A stretch of 11,226 nucleotides of DNA, from assembly GCA_002453475.1 (NCBI GenBank), contig DKGY01000024.1:2935-14160 (forward strand), read 5' to 3'. Below, piece after piece: positions 1 through 7,098 of this stretch. Both the position numbers and the translations under genes were made by a program. Below the pieces are notes generated by a model, which worked only from the letters and a program-made list of their open reading frames with translations, was not told the origin of the DNA and did no database searches. Each line of letters begins with the position of its first letter. Position 1 is the stretch's first letter. The DNA comes from Clostridium sp. UBA6758. GTDB lineage: Bacteria > Bacillota > Clostridia > Clostridiales > Clostridiaceae.

Positions 1-261
1 GAGGTTACAAGTTTATCATCCCTTAAGGCAGCAGCTTATGGATGTAATATAGTAGTGACAGAGGAAGGGGCTTCAAAGGAATATTTTAAGGATATGGCAA
101 TATATTGTGATCCGTACAATCATAATAGTATAAAATCAGCAGTAGAAAAAAGTAAGGTGAAAAGAAAAAATAATAAACTAAAAGAATATATAAGATATAA
201 TTACAACTTAAAAAATATGTTAGAAGGCATATATGAGGGATATTTAAAATTAATGAATTGA
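1..261 (+). CDS. Glycosyltransferase (GT-B fold, family 1/4-like), C-terminal fragment
   Basis: This is the last 86 codons of a gene whose start lies before the window; the frame is open from base 1 to a TGA stop at 259-261. The visible residues read like the donor-binding half of GT-B glycosyltransferases: a Glu at residue 1, then S-L-x-A-A-A-Y-G-C-N-I-V-V-T, an E-G-A-S-K-E-Y-F segment and an I-Y-C-D-P-Y-N segment. These match the usual 'E-G-F-G-L-..-L-E-A-M-A-C-G-x-P-V-V' and 'Y-F-D-P-x-D' landmarks. Such enzymes transfer a sugar from a nucleotide-sugar donor in the cytoplasm. Acceptor and donor cannot be told from this fragment. The second Glu of the usual E-x7-E motif is Lys here (residue 9 of the fragment). 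An internal ATG at 55 would give a 68-residue protein, but the similarity continues upstream of it, so it is not the true start. A terminator follows at once, so this is the last gene of its operon. Confidence 0.75.
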   Translation, partial: EVTSLSSLKAAAYGCNIVVTEEGASKEYFKDMAIYCDPYNHNSIKSAVEKSKVKRKNNKLKEYIRYNYNLKNMLEGIYEGYLKLMN

Positions 262-274
262 TTATAAAGGAAGT

Positions 275-317
275 ATAGGAGCTAACCGATAAAAAGGATT
301 AGCTCCTATTATTTTTT
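275..317 (+). terminator. Rho-independent terminator after the glycosyltransferase gene
   Basis: Perfect 11-bp arms ATAGGAGCTAA (275-285) and TTAGCTCCTAT (299-309) can be extended by two C-G pairs past a one-base bulge. A T-rich tail with six consecutive T (312-317) follows. The structure lies 14 bases after the stop codon and separates the upstream operon from the U32 transcription unit. Confidence 0.9.
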
Positions 318-322
318 ACAGT

Positions 323-349
323 TTGTAACAAAGAGAAGTGTGGTATAAT
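323..349 (+). promoter_or_regulatory. Probable housekeeping-sigma promoter with extended -10
   Basis: A perfect TATAAT (344-349) is preceded by TGG (341-343), which makes an extended -10 element. The -35 is poor: the best candidate is TTGTAA (323-328), with a short 15-bp spacer. Extended -10 promoters tolerate a weak -35. It lies just after a terminator and about 100 bases before the U32 start codon. The predicted start site is near 356, giving a 5' leader of about 90 nt in which I see no clear structure. Confidence 0.7.
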
Positions 350-446
350 AATCGGTGAGAAACAAAAATTTGAGATAATTGCCAATAAGGTAAGAGTGTC
401 TTTAAAATATAAAAATACATTTCTTATTGATAGGAGTTGAGAACAT

Positions 447-2828
447 ATGGATAAAATAGAATTACTAGCGCCAGGTGGAAGTAAAGAAAGTATATATGCT
501 GCTGTTCAAGGTGGTGCAGATGCTATATATATGGGTGGAAGTAAGTTTTCTGCTAGAGCCTATGCAAATAATTTTAATGAAGAAGAATTAATAGAAGTAG
601 TGAATTATTGTCATATATATAATGTTAAAGTATATATAGCCTTTAATACTGTGATAAAAGAAGAAGAGTTAGATGAAGCTTTAGAATATGGGAAGTTTTT
701 ATATGAAATTGGTGTAGATGCTATTATAACTCAAGATATGGGATTATTTAAAATTATAAAAGAGGCTATACCAGATTTTGAAATTCATGCATCCACACAA
801 ATGACTATACATAATGGAGAAGGGGCTCTATTTTTAAAGAATGAGGGCTTTCAAAGAATAGTTTTATCAAGGGAGTTAAGTCTAGATGAAATAAGATATA
901 TTTCAAAGGACTTAGATATAGAAACAGAAATATTTGTGCATGGAGCATTATGTATAAGTTATTCAGGACAATGTCTTATGAGTAGTGTCATAGGAGGAAG
1001 AAGTGGAAATAGGGGAAGGTGTGCTCAGCCATGTAGATTACCTTACACTATAATAAGCAAATCCCGTGGAGAAAGTAGAGAAGGTTACTTATTAAGTCCA
1101 AAGGATACATGTACTATAGAGGAAATTAAAAGCTTAGTAGAAAGTGGAACATCATCTTTAAAAATTGAGGGGAGAATGAAAAAACCTGAATATGTGAGTG
1201 GTGTTGTAACTACATATAGAGAGGCTATAGATAGTGTATATGATAATAAGAAGTTTGATATAGCTCCTAAAAAGGTTATGTTAAATCAACTATTTAATAG
1301 GGAGGGATTTTCAAAGGCATATCTTAAAGGCAACATAGGAAGAGATATGATGGCCTATAATTGTCCTAAAAATACAGGTGTGTTTTTGGGAACAGTTGAA
1401 AAAGACTTAACTATAAAGCTTCAAAAGGATATAAGAGCTCAAGATGGAGTTAGAACTGATAATAGTGGATTTACTATTACTAACATTATAAAAGGAAAAG
1501 AAAAGGTTAAAGAGGCATACAAGGGAGAGAAAGTAAAGCTTATACCTACTAAATATAGAGCTGGAGATAAGGTATATGTTACTTCAGATACTGAACTTTT
1601 AACAAGGCTTCAGAAAAACTATGAAGATATTTATGGTGTAAAGTTACCGTTAACTATAAAAGTTAGATTTGTCCCAGGAGAAAGATTCTATTTATCTACT
1701 ATTTATCAGGGAAAAGAATTTGAAGCTTATGGAGAAAATGTAGAGATTGCATCTAATAAGCCTATGGATAAAGAGTCTGTAATTAAAAATCTTAACAAAT
1801 TAGGTGATACTCCCTTCAAGTTGGAAAATATTGAATTTGAAAACTTTGAAGAAGGATTTTTAAGAGTTTCATCTATTAATAGTGTAAGACGTGACTTTAT
1901 TGAAGAGATAATAAATTATGTGAAGACTCGAGATAAACGTCATATAGAGGAAGAAACTTATAGAGAATTTAAAGATGATAATTTCTATAAGGATATTAGA
2001 GAAGATAAAAATAGATTTAATGATGAATATCTAATATGTGTAAAAACTATGGAGCAACTAAAAGGTGTATTAAAGTTTGTTGAGGAAAATTTAGATAGAA
2101 CTCCAGCTATAGCTATAGATTTATTTAAAAAGGGTGAAGCTTTAAATTTAGAAGAAGTAGATTATGAAAATTTATATATAGTTGTTCCTAATATAATTAA
2201 AAGTGAATTTAATTTAGTTATTCAAGCTATAGAAAAGAATATTTCTAAAATTAAAGGACTAATTACAGCTAATTTAGGTATAATAAATGTGTTTAAAGAT
2301 AGGCTTAATATAATAGGTGATTATAAGTTGAACATTTTAAATAGTGAAAGCTATGATTTTTACAGTAGATTTACAGATATATCAGCTTTAAGTGTTGAGC
2401 TTAATAATAAGGAGATGTTCTCCTTAGCTAAAAATATTAAAATGCCAGTACAAGTAGTAATTTATGGTAAGTATGAGCTTATGGTAAGTGAATACTGTGT
2501 CATTGGAAGTACCTTTGGAGATAAAAGCTCTACTTCAAACTGTAATTTTAGATGCGATAAAGATAGATTTGTATTAAGAGATAGGATGAATGAAGAGTTT
2601 TTAGTTACTACAGATAAATATTGTAGAAGCCATATATATAATACATTACCTGTTAACTTAGTTCCGTTTATTAGGGAACTTAAGAAAAATAATATCAACA
2701 ATTATAGAGTTGATTTTATAGATGAAGATTATAGTAAAGTTTTAAAGGTAATGGGATATATATTCAAAGATGAAGATGTAGATTTAGGGAAGACTACAAG
2801 AGGACATTATAAGAGGGGAATTGAATAG
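447..2828 (+). CDS. U32 family protein, long RlhA-like form (probable 23S rRNA cytidine hydroxylase)
   Basis: The 793-residue protein starts at ATG 447, behind AGGAG at 432-436. The N-terminus (ELLAPGG at about 5-11, then a GADAIYMGG segment) and the EIFVHGALC...SGQC region fit the U32 peptidase signature. The second and third segments hold Cys169, Cys176, Cys192 and Cys196, in the positions of the conserved U32 cysteines; an H-A-S-T-Q segment lies at 114-118. The long region after about residue 330 suits the DUF3656-type extension of E. coli RlhA (YdcP), which hydroxylates C2501 of 23S rRNA. The shorter TrhP/YrrN/YrrO-type proteins, which hydroxylate U34 of tRNA, lack that extension. Older annotations call the family collagenase-like peptidase, but the RNA-hydroxylation role is better supported for relatives. 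No signal peptide is visible, so it is cytoplasmic. It is first in its operon, 17 bases before mutS2. Family confidence is high; the exact RNA target is inferred. Confidence 0.88.
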   Translation: MDKIELLAPGGSKESIYAAVQGGADAIYMGGSKFSARAYANNFNEEELIEVVNYCHIYNVKVYIAFNTVIKEEELDEALEYGKFLYEIGVDAIITQDMGLFKIIKEAIPDFEIHASTQMTIHNGEGALFLKNEGFQRIVLSRELSLDEIRYISKDLDIETEIFVHGALCISYSGQCLMSSVIGGRSGNRGRCAQPCRLPYTIISKSRGESREGYLLSPKDTCTIEEIKSLVESGTSSLKIEGRMKKPEYVSGVVTTYREAIDSVYDNKKFDIAPKKVMLNQLFNREGFSKAYLKGNIGRDMMAYNCPKNTGVFLGTVEKDLTIKLQKDIRAQDGVRTDNSGFTITNIIKGKEKVKEAYKGEKVKLIPTKYRAGDKVYVTSDTELLTRLQKNYEDIYGVKLPLTIKVRFVPGERFYLSTIYQGKEFEAYGENVEIASNKPMDKESVIKNLNKLGDTPFKLENIEFENFEEGFLRVSSINSVRRDFIEEIINYVKTRDKRHIEEETYREFKDDNFYKDIREDKNRFNDEYLICVKTMEQLKGVLKFVEENLDRTPAIAIDLFKKGEALNLEEVDYENLYIVVPNIIKSEFNLVIQAIEKNISKIKGLITANLGIINVFKDRLNIIGDYKLNILNSESYDFYSRFTDISALSVELNNKEMFSLAKNIKMPVQVVIYGKYELMVSEYCVIGSTFGDKSSTSNCNFRCDKDRFVLRDRMNEEFLVTTDKYCRSHIYNTLPVNLVPFIRELKKNNINNYRVDFIDEDYSKVLKVMGYIFKDEDVDLGKTTRGHYKRGIE

Positions 2829-2845
2829 AAAGTAGGGGATAAGAA

Positions 2846-5212
2846 ATGAATGAAAAGACCTTTAAAGTACTTGAATATTATAAAATCAAGGAAATATTAA
2901 AAAAGTACACAGTAACAAAGGCTGGAAAAGATTTAATTGATAATCTTAAACCGTATAACAATCTCTATGAAATAAAAGAACACTTAGAGGAGACCAAGGA
3001 AGCATTAATTTTATTAACTACGAAAAGTGCACCACCCTTTGAAGGAATATATGATGTTAGAGAAGCTCTTTTAAGAGCTAAGAAGAATTCTACTCTTATG
3101 CCAGTAGAATTACTTAGAATTGGTAACATGCTTAAAAGTTCTAGAAACTTTAAGGAATATGTACAAAGTAAAGATGAGGAAACTACCTATAGAGTTTTAG
3201 AAGATATAATAGCTGGAATAGTACCTTTTAAGAATATTGAAGATGAAATTTTTAGAGCTATTATTGGAGAAGATGAAATTGCAGATAAAGCTAGTGAAAC
3301 CTTATTTATAATTAGAAAGAAGTTAAAAGATAAAAGTTCTTCTATTAAGGATAGAGTTAACAGTATGGTGAGAACTTACTCTAAATATCTTCAAGAAAGT
3401 CTTTATACTGTAAGAGGTGATAGATATGTTCTTCCTGTAAGAGCTGAATATAAGGAGCAGGTTAAGGGGTTAATCCATGACCAAAGTGGTACAGGAGCCA
3501 CATTATTTATAGAACCTATGGGACTCGTAGATCTTAACAATGAAATAAGAGAACTTAGAAATAAAGAAAAGGCAGAAATAAATAGAATTCTTAAGGAACT
3601 TACCTTAAAAATTGCAGGTAACATTGATGCTATAGAGAATAATGGAAGTATAATATGGGAGTTAGATTTCATATTTGCAAAAGCTAAGTATGCAAATGAA
3701 TTAAATTGTATATGCCCAGAGGTAAATGATAAAGGAATTATAGATTTAATAGAGGCTAGACATCCTTTAATAGACCCAAAGGTAGTAGTACCAAGCACTA
3801 TTTATCTTGGTAGAGAATTTACTTCTTTAGTTATTACTGGTCCTAATACAGGAGGTAAAACTGTAACACTAAAAACTGTAGGTTTAATAGAGCTTATGGC
3901 TATGAGTGGAATGATGATTCCTGCAAGAGCAGGTTCAGCTGTTAGTGTATTCTCAAATATATTTGCAGATATTGGAGATGAACAAAGTATAGAACAAAGT
4001 TTATCTACCTTCTCATCTCATATGACTAATATAGTAAATATTATTAATGAAGCAGATGAAAATACTTTAGCATTGTTTGATGAGCTTGGTTCAGGAACAG
4101 ATCCAACGGAGGGCGCAGCTCTTGCTATGAGTATTTTGGATAATTTAAGGGCTAGAAATACAAAAATAGTAGCTACTACCCACTATAGTGAACTTAAGGG
4201 TTATGCTTTAAAAACTGTTGGAGTAGAAAATGGTTCTGTAGAATTTGATGTTGAAACTTTAAGACCAACTTATAATTTACTTATAGGAGTGCCAGGTAAA
4301 TCTAATGCCTTTGAAATATCAAGAAGACTAGGGTTACCGGAATATATTATTAATGATGCTAAAGAAAATATTTCTACAGAGAGCTTAAAGTTTGAAGAGT
4401 TAATACAAAATCTTCAGCAAAAGAGCATTAAGGCGGAAAATGATGCTAGAAAAGCTGAAGGATTAAAATCAGAAGCAGAAAAACTAAAAAATAAATATGA
4501 AGAGAAGTTATATAAGTTTGAAAATGTTAGAGAAAAAGCTATCTATGAAGCACAACGAGAAGCTAAAGAATTGATTAAGGCTGCTAAGGAAGAAGCCGAT
4601 TCAATTGTAAAAAATATAAGAGAACTTGAAAGGCTAGGTTATTCTTCAGAAGCTAGAACTAAAATAGAGAATGAAAGAAAGAAAATAAAGGACTCTCTTG
4701 ATAGTATGCAAGAAAAGTTAAATAAAAAAGATGAGCCTAAGGGGGAAGCGTTAACTTCTGTGATTCTAGGACAGGAGGTATATCTTCCATCTTTAAATCA
4801 AAATGTTATAGTAGTATCTGATGTAGATAATAAGGGAGAAGTTCAAGTTCAAGCTGGAATAATGAAAATCTCTGTTAAGCTTAAGGATTTGAGAAAAGGA
4901 AAAGTATCTAGTGAAGATAAGAAGAAAGCAAAGGTTCAGAGAAGAGAAGCAAAGCTTAACTTAAAAGCAGTATCATCTTCAGTAGATTTAAGAGGAATGG
5001 ATTCACAAGAGGCTATTTATACTACAGATAAGTATTTAGATGAGGCATATCTAGGTGGACTTGGCGAAGTTACAATAATCCATGGTAAAGGAACAGGAGT
5101 ACTTAAGAGCTCTATAACTGATTTACTAAAACATCATGCCCATGTTAAGAGTTTTAGACTTGGAAATTATGGAGAAGGTGGAACGGGAGTTACTGTTGTT
5201 GAGTTAAAGTAA
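2846..5212 (+). CDS. mutS2: MutS2 / RqcU: ATPase with Smr domain
   Basis: This 788-residue protein has the full MutS2 architecture. An N-terminal core/lever region (about 1-310) is followed by a MutS-type ATPase with Walker A GPNTGGKT (332-339) and Walker B ending in Asp412-Glu413, with the E-L-G-S-G-T-D-P segment after it. Next come a charged coiled coil (about 515-635), a KOW-like beta segment (about 640-690) and a C-terminal Smr domain with DLRG (714-717) and HGKGTG (746-751). MutS2 lacks the mismatch-recognition domain of MutS. It was first linked to suppression of recombination; in Bacillus subtilis MutS2 (RqcU) acts on collided ribosomes and promotes their splitting for quality control. 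All catalytic motifs look intact, and the length is typical. AGGGGA lies just upstream of ATG 2846. It is 17 bases from the U32 stop, so the two are almost certainly cotranscribed. Confidence 0.96.
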   Translation: MNEKTFKVLEYYKIKEILKKYTVTKAGKDLIDNLKPYNNLYEIKEHLEETKEALILLTTKSAPPFEGIYDVREALLRAKKNSTLMPVELLRIGNMLKSSRNFKEYVQSKDEETTYRVLEDIIAGIVPFKNIEDEIFRAIIGEDEIADKASETLFIIRKKLKDKSSSIKDRVNSMVRTYSKYLQESLYTVRGDRYVLPVRAEYKEQVKGLIHDQSGTGATLFIEPMGLVDLNNEIRELRNKEKAEINRILKELTLKIAGNIDAIENNGSIIWELDFIFAKAKYANELNCICPEVNDKGIIDLIEARHPLIDPKVVVPSTIYLGREFTSLVITGPNTGGKTVTLKTVGLIELMAMSGMMIPARAGSAVSVFSNIFADIGDEQSIEQSLSTFSSHMTNIVNIINEADENTLALFDELGSGTDPTEGAALAMSILDNLRARNTKIVATTHYSELKGYALKTVGVENGSVEFDVETLRPTYNLLIGVPGKSNAFEISRRLGLPEYIINDAKENISTESLKFEELIQNLQQKSIKAENDARKAEGLKSEAEKLKNKYEEKLYKFENVREKAIYEAQREAKELIKAAKEEADSIVKNIRELERLGYSSEARTKIENERKKIKDSLDSMQEKLNKKDEPKGEALTSVILGQEVYLPSLNQNVIVVSDVDNKGEVQVQAGIMKISVKLKDLRKGKVSSEDKKKAKVQRREAKLNLKAVSSSVDLRGMDSQEAIYTTDKYLDEAYLGGLGEVTIIHGKGTGVLKSSITDLLKHHAHVKSFRLGNYGEGGTGVTVVELK

Positions 5213-5275
5213 TATAATATGCGATTTAAACACCATAGAATTGTATATTTAATGTAGAGTATAGGGGATGATTAA

Positions 5276-5749
5276 ATGATTTTAGTAAGTGGATGTCTTT
5301 GTGGTATTAACTGCAAATATGACGGTAATAATAATTCAAATGAAAAAGTTCTTGAACTTTTAAGACAAGGAAAGGCTATACCAGTATGTCCGGAGCAGCT
5401 TGGAGGACAGGCGACTCCTAGAGAAGCTCATGAGATTGTAAATGGTGATGGTGCTATGGTTTTAGAAGGAAAATGTAGTGTTTTAGGAACGGACGTTAAT
5501 GATGATGTTACTGCTGAATTTATTAAAGGTGCAGAAGAAACTTTAAATATAGCTAGAGAGTTAAAAATTGATACAGCTATTTTAAAGGCAAGAAGTCCAT
5601 CTTGTGGTAAAGGAACTATATATGATGGTACTTTTTCAGGTAGTAAAAAACCAGGTAATGGAGTAACCGCAGAGCTTTTAATGAGAAATAATATAAAGAT
5701 TTATACTGAAGAGGAATTAGATAAATTTTTTAAAGAAAATAATATTTAA
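5276..5749 (+). CDS. DUF523 protein, TudS-like [4Fe-4S] desulfidase candidate
   Basis: The 157-residue product is a typical single-domain DUF523 protein. The N-terminus S-G-C-L-C-G-I-N-C-K-Y-D-G holds Cys7, Cys9 and Cys13; V-C-P-E holds Cys38; and A-R-S-P-S-C-G holds Cys110. The characterised member, TudS, is a cytoplasmic enzyme that removes sulfur from 2-thiouracil using a [4Fe-4S] cluster held by three cysteines. By position, Cys7, Cys38 and Cys110 are the likely ligands here; that assignment is inference. It may recycle or detoxify thiolated nucleobases, for example from tRNA turnover. The start ATG 5276 sits 8 bases after AGGGG (5263-5267). It lies 63 bases after mutS2, with no terminator visible between them, so cotranscription is likely. 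Substrate preference within DUF523 is uncertain. Confidence 0.85.
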   Translation: MILVSGCLCGINCKYDGNNNSNEKVLELLRQGKAIPVCPEQLGGQATPREAHEIVNGDGAMVLEGKCSVLGTDVNDDVTAEFIKGAEETLNIARELKIDTAILKARSPSCGKGTIYDGTFSGSKKPGNGVTAELLMRNNIKIYTEEELDKFFKENNI

Positions 5750-5790
5750 TTTAGGATTTAAGGTGAATTTTATAGTTAGGTGGGGATTTT

Positions 5791-6813
5791 ATGAATTATA
5801 GTGATGTTAGAAAAGAGGCTAGAGTTAATTTAAACAATAGCTGTAAAGTATGTAAAGTATGTAATGGAATTGCTTGTGCTGGAGAGGTTCCAGGAATGGG
5901 AGGAAAGGCTACTGGAAATGCCTTTACAGAGAATGTTAAAGCCCTTGAGAAATATAAGCTTAATATGAGGGTTATTCATGATGCTAAAAATCCAGATACA
6001 TCTATTGAAATTTTTGGTAAGAAGTTAGACATACCAGTTTTTGCAGCACCAGTTTCAGGAACAACTCTTAATATGGGAGGAAGATATTCAGAAGAAGAAT
6101 ATATTTCTTGGGTTATTGGAGGCACTTTAGATGCAGGAATATATCCTATGGTAGGAGATACAGCAGTAGATACATTTTTGACAACTAATTTAAAGGTGTT
6201 AAAGGAATTTAATGGTGAAGGGATTGTATTTATAAAGCCATGGGAAAATAAAAATATAATTGAAAAAATAAAACTAGCTGAAGAATCAGGAGCTTTTGCT
6301 GTAGGAGTAGATATAGATGCCTGTGGACTTATAACATTAGCTCTTCATGGAAAGCCAGTTATGCCTAAAGGAGTAGAGGAGATAAAAGAATTAGTTAATA
6401 GCACTAAGCTTCCATTTATATTAAAGGGAATTATGACTGTAGATGAAGCTTTACTTGCAGTAGAAGCAGGGGTAGATGCTATAGTAGTTTCTAACCATGG
6501 AGGCAGAGTCTTAGATGAAACTCCGGGAGTTGCAGATGTTCTTGAAGATATTGCAAAGGCAGTAAAAGGTAAAGTTAAGATTTTAGCCGATGGAGGAGTA
6601 AGAACAGGAGTAGATGTACTTAAATTTTTAGCTCTTGGTGCAGATGCTGTGTTAATAGGAAGACCTTTTGTAACTGCATCCTTTGGAGGAAAAAGAGAAG
6701 GCGTTAAAACTTATGTTGATGGATTAAAGGGAGAATTAAAATCTGCTATGGTTCTTACAGGATGTAAAAATGTAAATAGTATAGATAAGAGAATTATATT
6801 TGAAAGAAAGTAA
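5791..6813 (+). CDS. FMN-dependent alpha-hydroxy-acid dehydrogenase family protein with N-terminal Cys motif
   Basis: The 340-residue protein is a TIM-barrel FMN_dh family member (glycolate oxidase, lactate oxidase, flavocytochrome b2, L-lactate dehydrogenase). Landmarks are an A-A-P-V-S-G segment near the FMN site, Asp174 in V-G-V-D, Lys212 in I-L-K-G, the catalytic His236-G-G-Arg239 in S-N-H-G-G-R, and the phosphate-binding segments D-G-G-V-R (267-271) and G-R-P-F (290-293). These enzymes oxidise an L-2-hydroxy acid to a 2-oxo acid through FMN. Two things are odd. The N-terminus has C18-x2-C21-x2-C24-x4-C29, which resembles a [4Fe-4S] site. The usual 'Q-L-Y' substrate strand reads F-I-K-P-W (147-151). 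The substrate is therefore unknown, and the electron acceptor may not be oxygen. AGGTGGGG (5778-5785) precedes ATG 5791 by five bases. It is the last gene of the unit, 41 bases after the DUF523 gene. Confidence 0.85.
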   Translation: MNYSDVRKEARVNLNNSCKVCKVCNGIACAGEVPGMGGKATGNAFTENVKALEKYKLNMRVIHDAKNPDTSIEIFGKKLDIPVFAAPVSGTTLNMGGRYSEEEYISWVIGGTLDAGIYPMVGDTAVDTFLTTNLKVLKEFNGEGIVFIKPWENKNIIEKIKLAEESGAFAVGVDIDACGLITLALHGKPVMPKGVEEIKELVNSTKLPFILKGIMTVDEALLAVEAGVDAIVVSNHGGRVLDETPGVADVLEDIAKAVKGKVKILADGGVRTGVDVLKFLALGADAVLIGRPFVTASFGGKREGVKTYVDGLKGELKSAMVLTGCKNVNSIDKRIIFERK

Positions 6814-6901
6814 TCTTATGAACAAAGTCTTTTAATATAATAAAATTTTTAGTGGATATCTTAAATTAGCTAACAATAGAGATTCGTATAGAATTTTAAA
6901 T

Positions 6902-6928
6902 TAGATAATTAAAGGTATCTACTTTTTT
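6902..6928 (+). terminator. Possible weak terminator in the spacer after the FMN_dh gene
   Basis: The 6-bp arms TAGATA (6902-6907) and TATCTA (6916-6921) enclose an 8-base loop and are followed by C and six T (6923-6928). The stem has only one G-C pair, so it would be weak. TATCT can also pair with AGATA at 6947-6951, giving an alternative fold. It lies upstream of the next promoter, as expected for a terminator of the first unit, but read-through into ptb cannot be excluded. The rest of 6814-7098 is AT-rich, holds two copies of TTAAATTAG (6861-6869 and 6896-6904), and contains no convincing gene. Confidence 0.35.
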
Positions 6929-6973
6929 ATCAATTTTAAATAAAAAGATACTATTACGCTTTAGCAGTTAAAA

Positions 6974-7002
6974 TTGACTAAGGAAGGATTACGCATTATA
7001 CT
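6974..7002 (+). promoter_or_regulatory. Near-consensus promoter for the ptb-iorA-iorB unit
   Basis: TTGACT (6974-6979) and TATACT (6997-7002) are separated by exactly 17 bp, and each matches five of six consensus bases. The predicted start is near 7009, leaving a leader of about 90 nt before the ptb start codon, preceded by AAGGAG (7086-7091). This is the best-formed promoter in the window and suggests the unit can be expressed separately from the genes before it. No obvious operator palindrome overlaps it. Confidence 0.8.
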
Positions 7003-7098
7003 TAAAAGTAAGAAAATATAAAATATTATAAAAAAAGTGTTGGATTTCTACTACTTGTTTTATTTTTTTAAGTAAACCTATACATAAGGAGTGAAAAA

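Noticed and set aside
315..320. TTTACA as the -35 of the U32 promoter
   Set aside because: It lies 23 bp from the -10 at 344 and overlaps the terminator T-tract; too far for a normal promoter.
2462..2701. Minus-strand open frame of 79 codons inside the U32 gene
   Set aside because: It lies opposite a well-supported coding frame, has no ribosome site of its own that I can see, and its product looks like low-complexity Leu/Ser-rich antisense translation.
3403..3798. Minus-strand open frame of 131 codons inside mutS2
   Set aside because: Fully within an intact, conserved gene on the other strand; composition is Ser/Leu/Ile-rich as expected of antisense to an AT-rich gene.
5196..5218. Possible promoter between mutS2 and the DUF523 gene (TTGTTG, TATAAT)
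   Set aside because: The -10 at 5213-5218 is perfect, but the spacer is only 11 bp and there is no TG extension.
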